DNA of 64,000 bases from Cinnamomum chago (GCA_038049695.1 CP142458.1:65381501-65445500); one strand, 5' to 3'; numbered from the stretch's first letter, positions 45,030 through 56,090 are shown. Translations and numbers: made by a program. Notes: a model not told the origin generated them from the sequence alone.

Positions 45030-45341
45030 TCCGCCGGCAAAACCTCTTCGGGGAAACAAAACGCGGGATGTCCCAAATGAAGGCGCGCAACGTGACATTT
45101 GCCGGCGAAATATAAATACGCCGGGAAAAATCACTTTTGCCGGCGAAAATTCACGCCGGGAAAAGTTTTTAACAACTTTTTTATTAACACAGTTACCTTT
45201 ACCGGTGAAAAAAAAAATCGCCGGGAAAAAGTGACCTATACCGGCATAAAAATTATTTTCGCCGGGAAAAGGTATACTTTCCCCGGCGTTTAATATTTAC
45301 GCCGGGAAAAAACGCCGGGAAAAATGTAAATTGTTGTAGTG
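45030..45341 (-). repeat. Right TIR and subterminal hairpin array
   Basis: Mirror-type array of CCGGCG and CGCCGG words ending in the inverted copy of the left terminus (…TTGTTGTAGTG). Confidence 0.85.
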
Positions 45342-46226
45342 TTAGGATTTAGATCTTTGATGGTTTAAGCTTACTTTTGATGGGTGTTGCTTAAATTATT
45401 TTTATTCTTTTATAAGATGAAGGAAGTCTTGAGTTTTGAATTTTTTTTATGATTAAAAAGGGATTTTAAAAGTTAGATTTTCCAAATTAGAAACATTGAT
45501 TTGTCTTTTATTTGAAGTAAAAATTGGAACAAGTTAGGGTTACTTGATAAATAATTGGTGGATGCTTATTGGATTCATATGCTCTAATCACCTTCATTAA
45601 TTTGTAGATTTCGAATTTCTAAATTAGTTACTTATTTTTATATCTAAAAACTCAAAACTTTTCTTAATTGTTAGTTAATTAATTTTCTTAATTTAAAAGT
45701 TTCTTTAATTAGCTCCATGTGGGTTCGATCCGTTCTTGCTACTGTCTCATCTAGACACTCGTGCACTTACGGTATTTTATGATTGATAAAGATCACATTA
45801 AGTTTTTATATACAAGGAGCAAATTCAGAGAAGGCATGCATAACGCATAAACAAAACACTTACGCCCATACTCTAAGCTCCCCCTTCTTCTCCACTCACT
45901 CTTTCATTGTCTAGTTACTGAACTAACTAAAGCATCGGAGTGCCTTTGGCTAACTGCAGCCAGGGTCTCTGACCTTTGTTTTTCCTTTCCTTTCAGGTCT
46001 CAGGCATTTGATCCTTCCTAAGAAGTTATATATCCATGTAATCAAGCCCGTAAATATTTAGGCACTTACAAGTACATAAAGCTAATGTCGTTGGAATCAA
46101 ACATATAGACTAGTGTTCGAAAAGTAGGACAGGTACAACAGTTCATAGGAAAAAAGTATACTGATTTGGGAGATTAGGTTTTAATTTGGATGTTCTTCTT
46201 GGTTAGTTACAATTTTTTTTCATAAT

Positions 46227-46972
46227 TGTAAGTGCCTAAAATAATATGGACTTGATCAAGAGATGAATATGCTGATTTGCTGTTAAGCTTTCTAGAGAGA
46301 TGAGTGCTTGAGCCTGAAAGGGAAAAAGAGGCAAAGGTTAGAGACTCCTGGCTGTTGTCAGCCGAAGGCCCTCCGATGCCTGAGTTAGTGCAGTCACTAA
46401 GCAAAGGATGAGTGGAGGAGAAAGTGATTGAGAATGTTTTTGCTTTTCCCGCCTTACCCTTTTGGATTTACCTCATGTATATATATATATAGGCGCGGAG
46501 GTCCTATCGGAAGCTTCCTTAGTGGTGGTAGGTAAAAAGGGAACGTCTCATCAGGTCACACCTTGTACCCTTAGTGGGGGTAGGTGTAAGCTCTGTCCCA
46601 TCAGCCCATACCTTGTATGGTTGCGGATGTGACCATCTTATAAGGTCAACCCCTTATCAGGCGCATACCCTCTCTGAGAACTCGTTCTGCAACGCCGTTG
46701 CACCCTAATAGGGTATTAATTATGATTGACGTTTGGCACTTTTCTCGGTCTACTGAAGACGCTGAGACTGAGATGGGTGTGCCAATATGGAGCCAAGATG
46801 AGACTAGCCGGTACTCTTACCGAGACTAGCCAAAACCAGATGCGACGCCGAGGTGGTGCCGAGACTGGCCTAGCAGTTTACTTCCGAGTTACGAGACCGA
46901 GATCAGGGCAACCCAATTGATATTTTACCAAAATCAGACTTATCTTTGGTATTACGAAAATGCCCCCACACA
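46227..46972 (-). repeat. 3' LTR of the Tat-type element
   Basis: Starts TGTAAGTGCC and ends GCCCCCACACA; matches 60895-61642 throughout. Contains a TA box near 46480-46490. Confidence 0.9.
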
Positions 46973-47540
46973 ATTACCCCCTAGCTCCTGACCTTCTGAA
47001 ATTTTCATATTGTTTTAGGTCGGGAGCTAAGAGAAAACATTTTTGCGCCCAGATCCCATCTCGGTGCTAATCGCTGACGTCTGCTGGCGCCTGATCCTTA
47101 TCACGATGCCGCTCCGTTTGCCCGAGGCAATAAATGGCGTGCCTTTATCACTTCGTATGGCTGGACACGCGAACATCGCTTCTTATGCCCGAGGCGACTA
47201 ATGATGCGTCAAAGTTATTACAGGAGATGAACTGGCGGTGCCACGTGTCATCTCCTACTTGGTCGCTGCTTGTACGGAAGCGACGCGTGGAAAGTTTCAA
47301 AGCGACATTTCGCACGCGTGCTTTTAAGAGGCACTTCTTCCTTTTATAAATAGGGATACCCCTTCTTCCTTTTCTTACTTTTGCTTTTGCTTAGAACGAA
47401 ACTCTGTCGGAGAAGATACTCTGCCGATACCAGAACTCAACGAGTCCGGAGATCTTTGTTTCTCGAATCCGTTGCCCCCTCTGTGAGTCTTCTTCTCCCT
47501 TATCTTTCCTTGCTCCTTACGTCTCCTTTTAGGGTTCCTG
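46973..47540 (+). promoter_or_regulatory. TATA-box promoter region of the antisense gene
   Basis: Between the 3' LTR and the antisense coding exons a plus-strand TATAAATA (47345-47352) is followed by a pyrimidine-rich leader CCTTCTTCCTTTTCTTAC. This is what a plant core promoter with leader looks like. The family A solo LTR interrupts the leader at 47541. Confidence 0.5.
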
Positions 47541-49314
47541 TGTTAGATTGTATGGTCTCAATCCATCAGTTGATGTAATAAATTGATTAATTTCTTTATT
47601 TATCAATATAATCATGTTTTTCCTTTCATGAGATGAATGGTGATTTATTACTTAATGCACATGACCAATACATATGACATAATGGTTCATGAGATGAACC
47701 GGGTCCCATCAGTATATTAGATGTGATATATGTATATGGATGAGATCCACATTCGGGAGATATGTGTCACAAATCTTATACTTAAAATATCTTCACAACC
47801 AGTGATGAGATTAGGCATCTCATCTGACAAGGTTGCAGCACTTTGATCACTATTAGATAGTGTGATTTGTCTCGATCATCAGAATGTAAAATTCGGGATC
47901 ATAGTACTGGTACATTGAATGTATTAAAGGACCATGAGAAGCACCTTATGAAATACTGTCTCGATTTAAGGACTGCTCTCATAATTCCCTAGCAATAGAC
48001 TCTCAATCCTGAGACATTGATGAACTCAAGTTTCTGTCTATTCATTTGCTTTGAGTCACCAATGAGTGAGGCCAACTGTAGGTCAACACTTTGGTGTCTT
48101 GGGTACATGGTAGTAGGACTGTGAGAACATGCAATGATCAAGATGGAATCTATCTACATTATCTCCTTGTGCCAATTAATAGATTTATCATTAGTAAGTG
48201 CGCACCCATTCCAATTAAGAGTTAATTGGAGCGGTACCAAATGATCACTATAATTAATTGGGGCTCAAGGATAATAAGATGTGGATCTAAGATTGGATGG
48301 GACAGATTTATTCCAATTGATCCATGGATAATGATAGAGGGGCCTACTTGTGGTAATTGGGAAGTTTAGGGTCTTCATTGTAATATATTCTTAAGACTAG
48401 GGTGCAATTGCATTTATATAGTGGAGTTATTTGCAATTAATTGTGGGCCCGGATTGCACATGAGATGTGGGGTCGCTTGTCCTAGTTGGAGCCAGCTTTC
48501 TAAGGAATCGCTAGTGGTCCCCACGCTAGCCCAAGATATTAGAAAGATACTGATTATAATAGAACTCTAAAAGGAAATAGAAAGTTACTATTTCTATTTG
48601 AAGTGAGACTTCTAATAGTGGTAATAGTAAGTTACTAATTATTAATGGAAATAGGACTTCTATTTTAATTAGTAAAAGATGAAGTTACTAATCATATTTG
48701 AAGTAAGACTTCTAATTGTGATTTAGTAAGCAACTAATTGTAGTGGATGTAAGACTTCTATTTCAATTAGTAAGAGGAGGTGGCTTGAATGCTATAAAAG
48801 GAGAAGAGGAGAGCCCTTGGATGACCCTAATGCACAATCCCACCTAGGGATTCACGCCCATCATCATCTTCCTCTCTTGTGCAAGTTGTTGCATATCACT
48901 TCCCTCTTCTAGTTTCTCTTCTAGTTTCCTCTAGGGTTTTTCTCTTAGAGATTCCACCATCTTCTTGAGAAAAAAGAATCTAATACGGGTCATAGCGTGG
49001 AAGATCAAAAGGTGTTGGAGGTCTTAATTTGATTAGTGAAGGTGTTCGTCATCAAAGAAAGAGATCAACTTCTCCATTAGAGCACTACAAAGCTCCAAAG
49101 GTATAATCTACATCCTTGTATGTTGTGGATTTCGTGGTTGCATGTTTAGGTGTTGTTTTCTATCTTTTAGATAGTATATATTGCTGTATATGATTTATGA
49201 GTTTGAGGGATTGCATCATGGATTGGTTTCGTCGCCTTCTAGATAGTTGATCCCTGCATCAAGTGGGTCAAAAGTTTTTGAAACCTATCTGAAAGGCCCA
49301 CCTATTTCCCAACA
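47541..49314 (+). mobile_element. Solo LTR, family A, copy 2 (TSD TCCTG)
   Basis: Begins TGTTAGATTG and ends CCTATTTCCCAACA, with TCCTG at 47536-47540 and 49315-49319. Aligns end to end with 2781-4435. Inserted in the leader of the antisense gene. A plus-strand CTATAAAAGGAG near 48800 resembles the LTR's own TATA box. Confidence 0.88.
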
Positions 49315-49376
49315 TCCTGTCCTTCTGTCTTCTAGGGTTTTGAGTTCCGTTTGTCCATTGTTTCCGACCCTTCTAG

Positions 49377-52300
49377 TCTTTAGAAATAGGGATTTACAGT
49401 CACTGGGTGGATAACCCTCAAGCCCTGGAGGGGCTCAGAAATGCATATAAGATATCGGACGACGTTCTGGTGAAGTCGGGTGACTTCCAGGGCGGTTTTG
49501 ATGGCCATGTCCAATTTCACGAGTGGATGCCCTTTCCTTTGGTATCGGTTATTGAAGGTGGGGTTAGATTCCCCGTCCATCCCCTTCTCCGATCGTGCCT
49601 GAGCACCTGGTGGCTCTGCCCTTTCCAATTAATGCCCAACAGCTTGAAGATAATCATGAGCGTTGCCGAGCTCAACGAGATCCTCGATATTAATCTCAGT
49701 GTGCACGACATCGAGGATGTCTATGACATCTGCAAGTCGGCAGGGGGTGTTAAGTTCATGAATTTGCACATTTACGCATCATTTTATGATGAATGAGAGA
49801 TTTAATTGGGTAAATTGCATCATTATTCATCTAATTTCATCATTTCATGCATTTTCACTTAGGAGCCTAAATTTTCATACTTTTCATACATTTTCTGCAT
49901 TAACTTAGATTGTTTTGCAAATTTTCTCCGAAGAGTCCCAATTGGAGTAGGGCTCTATCCGGATGGGTCCCACTTTAATATGGGCTCTTCAGTATTTGAT
50001 GTGTTGAATTAGAATGTGCAGAAAATGAAAATTGCAGGCCTTTGTCACGGAGCCCACTTTCAAGCACACATAGTTATCATGGGCCCTGCATTGCTGAATT
50101 AAAGATTGAAAAGAAAAAAATTGAAGAATTCACCACGTGGACCTCACACACAAGCCATACGCAAATCAATCAAATGAGGAGTTCACTCATCATGTTACTT
50201 GAAGAATCCTAACTACAATAGAAGACTTCTCATAGGACTCACGATTCAAAAAGATGAAATGTCCCACATGGCAGGCTACAGTGGTTGCAAATTTGAAATT
50301 ATTAATGAATAATTCAAAGAGTATCATTCTGATTTGAACAAAAGAAGAAGAGTTTAAACCATTCACATCTGATGTCCTTTCAAAAATGGAAGTTGTGCAG
50401 AGATAGAATCCATTGCAAATCAAATTTTAAAAGCTAATCTCGTTTTTCTCATGACAACTCACCTTCAAATGACCATAACTTTCAATCCGACCGTCGAATC
50501 GATGAAAATTACCTATCGTTAGAAAGCTTATTCAGAGTAGATATTTGTGGAGCCCAAGAATGTGCAAATTAGAGCTATATTGACAAAGTTATGGGTCCGG
50601 AGATTTTCATGTTCATTTTTTGACGGGATTACAATTAAATCCACACCGTTGATAATCAATTGCTGCACATCCCTTGTGGGACCCCATTTGAAGATTAGTC
50701 AAGCCACTCAGAGGTTTTCAGAAGCTTCCACCTTATTCAAATTCGAAAAGGATAAGAGATATACCTTATCAATGAAGATAAATCAAATCTGCAAAGAAGG
50801 TGTCCAAATTCAATGTATCTGTAAGATAACCGGAGAAATAAAAGGAACCAAAAGGTAGCATACGAGAAAAACTCCCTCCCCTTGGACGTCCATAATATTC
50901 TCTCTCCTCTTTCTCTTCTTTCCCTAATTAATAGAATTTAAGAATTATTTTTGGGTATTCTGGAGCCCTGTTCCAGAAATTAGGATTTTTAGAAAAGAGA
51001 TTTATGAGAGACCATTGTGCAAGCAGATGCTATCAATGAAATTACTTATAGAGTTCTTTTCGATGGCTGGCTAGATTTCTGAATTGGAACACACAGATGA
51101 AGCTAAGTAGATCTTTAATCTAATCTATGTGATTCTTCTATTACTTTCTTGTCTCTTTTAAATGTATGCTCTATTAGAATAATATATCTGTCTTCATGCT
51201 TTAGGCAACCACTATTTTGATTTCTAGTGAAAATAGTGTGATGATATATACTTATTTTGATAGATTATGCTTAGGGCTGAAATCCTTTGATAGTTTATGC
51301 TTAATTTGATGAGTCATGCTTATGACTTTTCATTCTTTTATGAGGTGAAGGAGGTCTTGGGTTGTAACCTTATTCTTTTTATTAAAAAACTGATTTTTGC
51401 GAAAGACAAATCCTCCGGATCCAAAACATTGATTTGTTTATGATCTGAGTTAATTTTTTTAGACTAATAGTAAAATAATTGCATGGATGGATTAATTATC
51501 TTGCTTAGTGGATTCTGGATGCTCTGATCTGTTTTATATATTTGATTGGTTTGTGTTTCTGAATTTTTCTAGTTTTTTTTTCTTGGATCTCAATTACTTA
51601 TTAATCTTTGATTAAAAAAATCAGATTTTAAATTTTAACTTAGTAGCGCTCCTTGTGGGATTCGACCTGTACTTGTCACTGTCTCAAAAGGACAGTTGTG
51701 CACTTGCAGTATTAAAAGATTGAATTTAAATTCACATCAGGGGGCGAGGACACATATTACCTCCGGGTGAAGGCGAAATGTCGACCCCTGGTGACTGCTT
51801 TAGAGGACTCAAGCAAGTATGCCGGGGACAAACGCTTGCTTGTCTCAGGGAATTGGAAGTTCGGGCCGTCCGAGATCGAGGTGACAACGAGAATTCAGAT
51901 TCCCCAGAAACCTGGGACTCCCCCGAGTAAATACTCACCTCCTCTAGGGTGTTGTATTTGTTTCACTATTATTTTGTCGAGCTGATGTTTCCTTCTTGTT
52001 TTCTGTGTAGGCGTCCAGCGAAGGAGAAAAGAGGTCACCCTAGACCGTTGGAAAAGGAACGAAGCCTGGCTCAAGAAAGTATATAATTACCACGGTCACG
52101 AAGGCCGAGCTGCCTTTTCCCTGCTCCAGTACACGCCGAGGTACCAGTCTTACGTCAAGAGGACGACCGAGCTTCCCACCAAGCCGATCAGGGAGGTGGT
52201 GTTTGCCCTAGCCGAGACCAGCGGGCAAGAGTTTTTTAGCGCCGAGGCCTCCGATCCGATCAGGATTGTTGAAGACAACCCTTCTCCAAACCCAGAAGAA

Positions 52301-53679
52301 GGAGGAGGAGAAAAGATGGACGGGCAGCGACCTCCCATCAAGGACCTGGGGGCCATGATCCTCAAAGGCCGAGCACCGCCTGCTCTAAAGCGTGCCCCCA
52401 GCGGATACGGAACCACCCTTGGGTCCTCAGCCAGTGTCCCCTTTGGTCCTTCAGATGCTGCCGGGACCTCGTCCTCTGCAAGGAAGAAAGGTGCCCAAGG
52501 CCCTTATCAAGAGAAGAGGGGCAGGCCGGAGGAACCGAACAAGGAGGCTCGGCAGTGGGCGGCCAAGACCGAAAAGGAGGGGGAGAGGCCCCCACCCGAA
52601 AAGAGGCCCCGGGTGGAGGGTGGGCCGAAGCAAACCGCTGGAGCGGCCTTGCAGTGCCCGCATGCCGGGCCACCCCTCTTTAGGCCCGACTTTTAGATCA
52701 ATCCCAGCCAATTTTTAAATACAGAGGACCGGGTATGGACCAGCTCTGAAACTATCTCGGTTGTTGCCAGGGCCTGTGCTCTCCCAAAGAATATGGAGAA
52801 GCACAGTAAGGCCGGCCAACTGAGCCTAATTTATTAGTCAATGAAGGCGTCGATCGAGGTGAGTCTTAGTTTTTTCTTTCTTTAAGTACTACACCTCGGT
52901 CGCTGGTTTGACATGTTCTCTTCTTTCCCATAATGTACAGAGGCTACAGGTGATACTGGAGAGGACCGAGAAGACTGCCGCAAGGCTTAGTGAGTTGGAG
53001 GGCGAAAAGAGGAGGATGGGAGAGGCCCTGGAATCCAGCGCCGGAGAGCTGAAGAAGGCGGAGGGGGGGAACGCCAAGCTCGCAGAGGAGCAACAGGCGG
53101 CGAAATTCGAAATCATCAAGCTGCGAGTTAAAAATAATCATCTGAAGGGCGTAACCGAGGCTAAAGTAAAGAGGGTGCATGAATTAGAAAGCGAGCTTGC
53201 AAAGAGGGAGACCGAGCTAGCAAGAACAGAAGCTGAGCTCGAGTCCTTGAAGAGGGAGCGGGCTGATGCCCAATCCTCCTCTTGGGTCGAGGTCGCTCTC
53301 GCTTTCAAAGAAGGAGTGGATTAGGCAACGGTAGAGTACGAGGCTCGGATTAGGAGCTTGAGCCCGCTACTGTATCAGATGGGAGGCAGAGATGCGCTAA
53401 AGGAATACGAGGTTTCCGAAGACCACCCCATTTACGAGCATCTGCCTGAGTTCCAATTTGTCATGCCCGATCCCGAGCCAGAGCCTGCCTCCGATCCTTC
53501 CGAAGCCCCTCCCGAGGCCCCGGGTCCTCTTCCACTACCCCTGAACTCAGCTGAAGACGTCCAGGCCCATCCTACATTGGAGACCCCTAGTGCCTCTGGC
53601 TCTCTTCCTCTCGTCCCTCCTACCAGCAAGACAGTAGTAGAGGGTCTTCCAAAAAAAATGATGTATCTTTTTTCTTTCT
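49377..53679 (+). pseudogene. Antisense ORF of the Tat element ('putative gypsy type transposon' family), spliced, decayed
   Basis: On the strand opposite gag-pol. Exon pieces: 49377-49747 (AYKISDDVLVKSGDF, MPFPLVSVIEGGVRFPVHPL, NSLKIIMSVAELNEIL), interrupted by a solo LTR (49748-51739), resuming at 51745-51926 (YYLRVKAKCRPLV, SGNWKFGPSEIE). An intron with GT-AG borders follows; then 52011-52858 (TLDRWKRNEAWLKKVYNYHG and a low-complexity K/E/P-rich part), a second intron, and 52941-53679 with a long charged coiled coil (LSELEGEKRRMGEALESSAG...) and a proline-rich tail. The opening motifs are those of the plant family annotated as putative gypsy-type transposon protein. In-frame stops near 52694, 52834 and 53322, the frameshifts and the insertion make it non-functional. 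Its role in the element is unknown. Confidence 0.75.
49748..51739 (+). mobile_element. Athila-like solo LTR, uninterrupted copy (TSD GGGGG)
   Basis: Starts TGTTAAGTTC and ends TTCACATCA; GGGGG at 49743-49747 and 51740-51744. The antisense coding sequence continues on both sides, confirming the boundaries. Same family as 36041-45807 and thus the empty-site reference for the CACTA insertion. Confidence 0.85.
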
Positions 53680-54960
53680 TTGTAACGGAAAATGAAAATG
53701 TACAGATCTTTGTAACCATTCCTTTCATCAATGAACTAGGATTTTTTCTACATATTTGTCTTCTTGCTTCTTCTGATAGTGGCATCTGTGTGCTTGATGT
53801 CCATGCTCTTATTTCCGAGAAGATCTATAATAGATGCTTTCATTCAATGAAATAGAGATTCTTGCCTTTAGATTTTTCCTCTGTCTTTTTGTAATTCTGC
53901 CAAGTGACTGAGGTCGGTCCTTTAACCACTGACCTTGGTATAGGAAGCGAGCTTGGTGTAGAAACGCAATAACTGAGTCTGGTTCTATAACTAGAACCGT
54001 TAGATAGTCATTAGGTAGACGCACTTGAATCCGTAACCAGGAGAAGGTTAGCTTAACCAAGTTTGGCCTAAAGGTCCTGTCATAGTTGGTTCCACAACCA
54101 AACTAGGACGGTTGGTCCCATAACTCAAAACTTTGTACAATAGGGCCGAAGTTCCATAACCGAACTAAGAAGCACGCCGAGGTCCACGACTTGGAGATCT
54201 AGACAGTTGGTTTCATAACTTAGCTGAGAGCGGCTGGTCTCGTGACCGAGCCTAGGCAGCTGGTTCTACAACCGAGATGAAGATGGTTGGTCCTGCGACC
54301 AAACCGAGGTGGCCGGTTCCATAACCGAACTGTAGATGGTTGGTCCTGTGACTAAACCGAGACAGCTGGTTTAATAACTGAGTTGTACGCCGAGTTCCAT
54401 AACTTGACGATTTAAATGGCTGGTTCCATAACCGAGCCGTAGGTGGTTGGTCCTGTGATCGAACCAAGACAGCTGGTTCTATAACCGAACTGTACGCCGA
54501 GTTCCATAACTTAGCTATTTAAATCGCTGGTTCAATAACCGAGCCATAGGTGGTTAGTCCTATGACCGAATCGAGACAGCTGGTTCTATAATCGAGATGT
54601 ACACCGAGTTCCATAACTTGGCAACTTAAATGGCTGGTTCCATAACCGAGCCGTAGGTGGTTGGTCCTGTGACCGAATCGAGACAACTAGTTCTATAACC
54701 GAGCTGTACGCTGAGTTCCATAACTTGGCGATTTAAATGGCTGGTTCCATAACCAAGTCATAGGTGGTTGGTCTTGTGACCGAGCCGAGACAGCTGGTTC
54801 TATAACCGAGCTGAAGATGGCAGGTCCCGCGACCGAACCGAGGCAGCTGGTTGCATAACCGAGTTGAAGATGGTTAGTCCTGTGACCGAACCGAGCTCCA
54901 TACTTAGAAGGAAACGAGGCAAATCTTTTCATAAGAGTTTCTTTCATTGATTCAATAGCT
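53680..54960 (-). other. Tat element non-coding region between integrase and antisense gene
   Basis: No frame. Mostly the reiterated GGTTCCATAACCGAG and GGTCCTGTGACCGAA words detailed in the tandem-repeat entry. Confidence 0.7.
54060..54900. repeat. 107-bp tandem repeat with ~55-bp sub-units
   Basis: CGAGTTCCATAACTT recurs at 54391, 54498, 54605 and 54711, a 106-107-bp period. Each unit also has GGCTGGTTCCATAACCGAG, GGTGGTTGGTCCTGTGACCG and ACAGCTGGTTCTATAACCGA. Shorter units flank the regular core. Confidence 0.85.
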
Positions 54961-54965
54961 AAGTA

Positions 54966-55813
54966 CATTTCAGAAGTAGTATTTCTTGAGGTGTGTAGCG
55001 TTCCATGGACGTGCCAACTCTCTGCCATCCTTGTCTTTAAGCCGATATGCTGATTTTCCCGCTGCCGAGATCACTTTGAATGGTCCATGCCAGTTTGAAG
55101 CCAGCTTGCCTGCATAAGGATTTTTGTCTGCAGGAAGCATCTTTTTTTAAGATCAGCTCTCCCACTGAAAACTTCCTTTCTTTGACCCTTTGATTGTAGC
55201 CTCTGGCCGCCAGTTGTTGTTGGTAAGAAGCTAGGCGAATGGCAGCGGCATCCCTTCGCTCCTCAGCCAGATCAAGCTCCCTAGCCAGATTTACATTGTT
55301 CTCACCACGGTCTAACAGTTCCAACCTCAAGGTCGGGAGGCCGACCTCGAGAGGGATCATGGCTTCCATTCCATAGGCGAGGGAGAAAGGTGTTGCTGAG
55401 GTGGAGCGCCTTGGGGTAGTTCTGCATGCCCAAAGGATGCTCGGGAGCTCCTCCACCCATCTCCCTTTAGCTCGGTTGAGTCTCTTCTTGAGTCCATCGA
55501 GCACTACTTTGTTTGAGATTTCGGCCTGGCCATTGCTCTGTCGATAAGTTGGAGTCGAGTAGTGGTTTCTGATACCGAGCTCCTGGCAGAAGTTCCTGAA
55601 GAAATTGGAATCGAACTGGGTCCCGTTGTCGGAGATCAGGGTTCGTGGCACTCCAAATCTTGTGAAGACATTCTTCCAGACGAAGTTCCTGGTGTCATGC
55701 TTGGTAATGGAGGACAACGGTTCTGCTTCTATCCACTTGGTGAAATAGTCAATTACTACTATTAGCCACCTCTTATTCCCCGGAGTTCGGTGAAGAGGTC
55801 CCACAATGTCCAA
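54966..55813 (-). pseudogene. Gypsy integrase core and C-terminus (Tat), frameshifted
   Basis: Reads MDIVGPLHRTPGNKRWLIVV, IDYFTKWIEAEPL, then FGVPRTLISDNGTQFDSNFF and STPTYRQSNGQAEISNK; the D, D and E of the catalytic triad are visible in IDYFTKW, SDNGTQF and QSNGQAE. A frameshift at about 55140-55150, next to a run of T, moves the C-terminus (NWHGPFKVISAAGK, ARPWNATHLKKYYF) to another frame ending near 54966. The preceding zinc-binding part (55814-56090) contains stops. Confidence 0.88.
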
Positions 55814-56090
55814 TCCCCACTAAGTAAAAAGCCATTGGCTGGAGAGTGGGCTCATATCTTGTGCTGGCTGATGGAGGGAGTGCGAGAACTTCTGACACTT
55901 TTCGCACTTCCTTGCTAGAGCTAAGCGTCCTTCTACATGTATGGCCACTAGTTCCTTTGGCTTATAGCTCGGTAGGCTAGTTACCGACCTTCGATGTGGC
56001 TTCCGCAGATCCCTTCATGGATTTCATATAGGAAATCTTCGACTTTGCTCGGGTGAACGCACAGGAGGTAAGGACCAGTGAAGGATTTTC
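55814..56090 (-). pseudogene. Degraded integrase zinc-binding region
   Basis: Fragments such as YEIHEGICGSH are readable between several stops, the usual HHCC module just upstream of the gypsy integrase core. Confidence 0.6.

Larger units (their letters stand above)
37515..45341. mobile_element. CACTA-type transposon carrying four captured gene fragments
   Basis: Both ends carry the perfect inverted repeat CACTACAACAATTTACATTT, continuing to about 29 bases with TTTCCCGGCG. The subterminal regions (37540-38170 and 45030-45320) are packed with CCGGCG...CGCCGG hairpin words, the transposase-binding layout of CACTA/EnSpm elements. No transposase (TNP2-type) or TNPA-like frame is visible, so the element is non-autonomous. 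The 7.8-kb body holds exon-intron fragments of an F-box gene, a helix-hairpin-helix protein, DNA topoisomerase I and a phosphoglycerate-mutase-like gene, all on the minus strand with splice sites. Flanks read TAA on the left and TTA on the right, so the usual 3-bp duplication is not clean. It interrupts an Athila-like solo LTR whose uninterrupted sibling is at 49748-51739. Confidence 0.88.
36041..45807 (+). mobile_element. Athila-like solo LTR, split by a CACTA element (TSD ATATA)
   Basis: Pieces 36041-37514 and 45342-45807 together match the element at 49748-51739 along its length (about 1.9 kb). It starts TGATAAGTC and sits inside the CCTATATATA box of the surrounding gypsy LTR, with ATATA at both edges, a weak duplication because the box is itself AT-repetitive. 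The 3' end, GATCACATTAAGTTTTT, carries seven bases (AGTTTTT) beyond the point where the sibling copy ends. The GTGCACTT-(A/G)CGGTATTT 3' end style is that of Athila-type LTRs; lineage is an inference. Confidence 0.65.
35606..46070 (+). mobile_element. Gypsy solo LTR, split by nested insertion (TSD AGTAC)
   Basis: The two halves, 35606-36040 and 45813-46070, form one ~0.7-kb LTR. It starts TGTGTGGGATATTTTCTTAATACC and ends TAGGCACTTACA, with AGTAC at 35601-35605 and 46071-46075. In reverse complement it is related to the LTRs of the gypsy element at 46227-61642: shared start TGTGTGGG, shared CCTATATATA box, and a shared 3' block around 45930-46010. It is therefore a solo LTR of a related family in the opposite orientation, only 157 bp from that element. 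Confidence 0.8.

Noticed and set aside
44554-45090. 178-codon Ser/Pro-rich minus-strand frame
   Set aside because: Arises from the purine-rich GC-rich repeats of the CACTA element; no domain.
52196-53322. Plus-strand frames in 52-53 kb as an independent host gene
   Set aside because: They are exons of the antisense gene within the gypsy element, continuous with 49377-49747, and contain in-frame stops.
54060-54900. Regular repeats as a possible CRISPR array
   Set aside because: Plant nuclear context; the units are contiguous 107-bp tandem repeats without unique spacers, and lie inside a retrotransposon.
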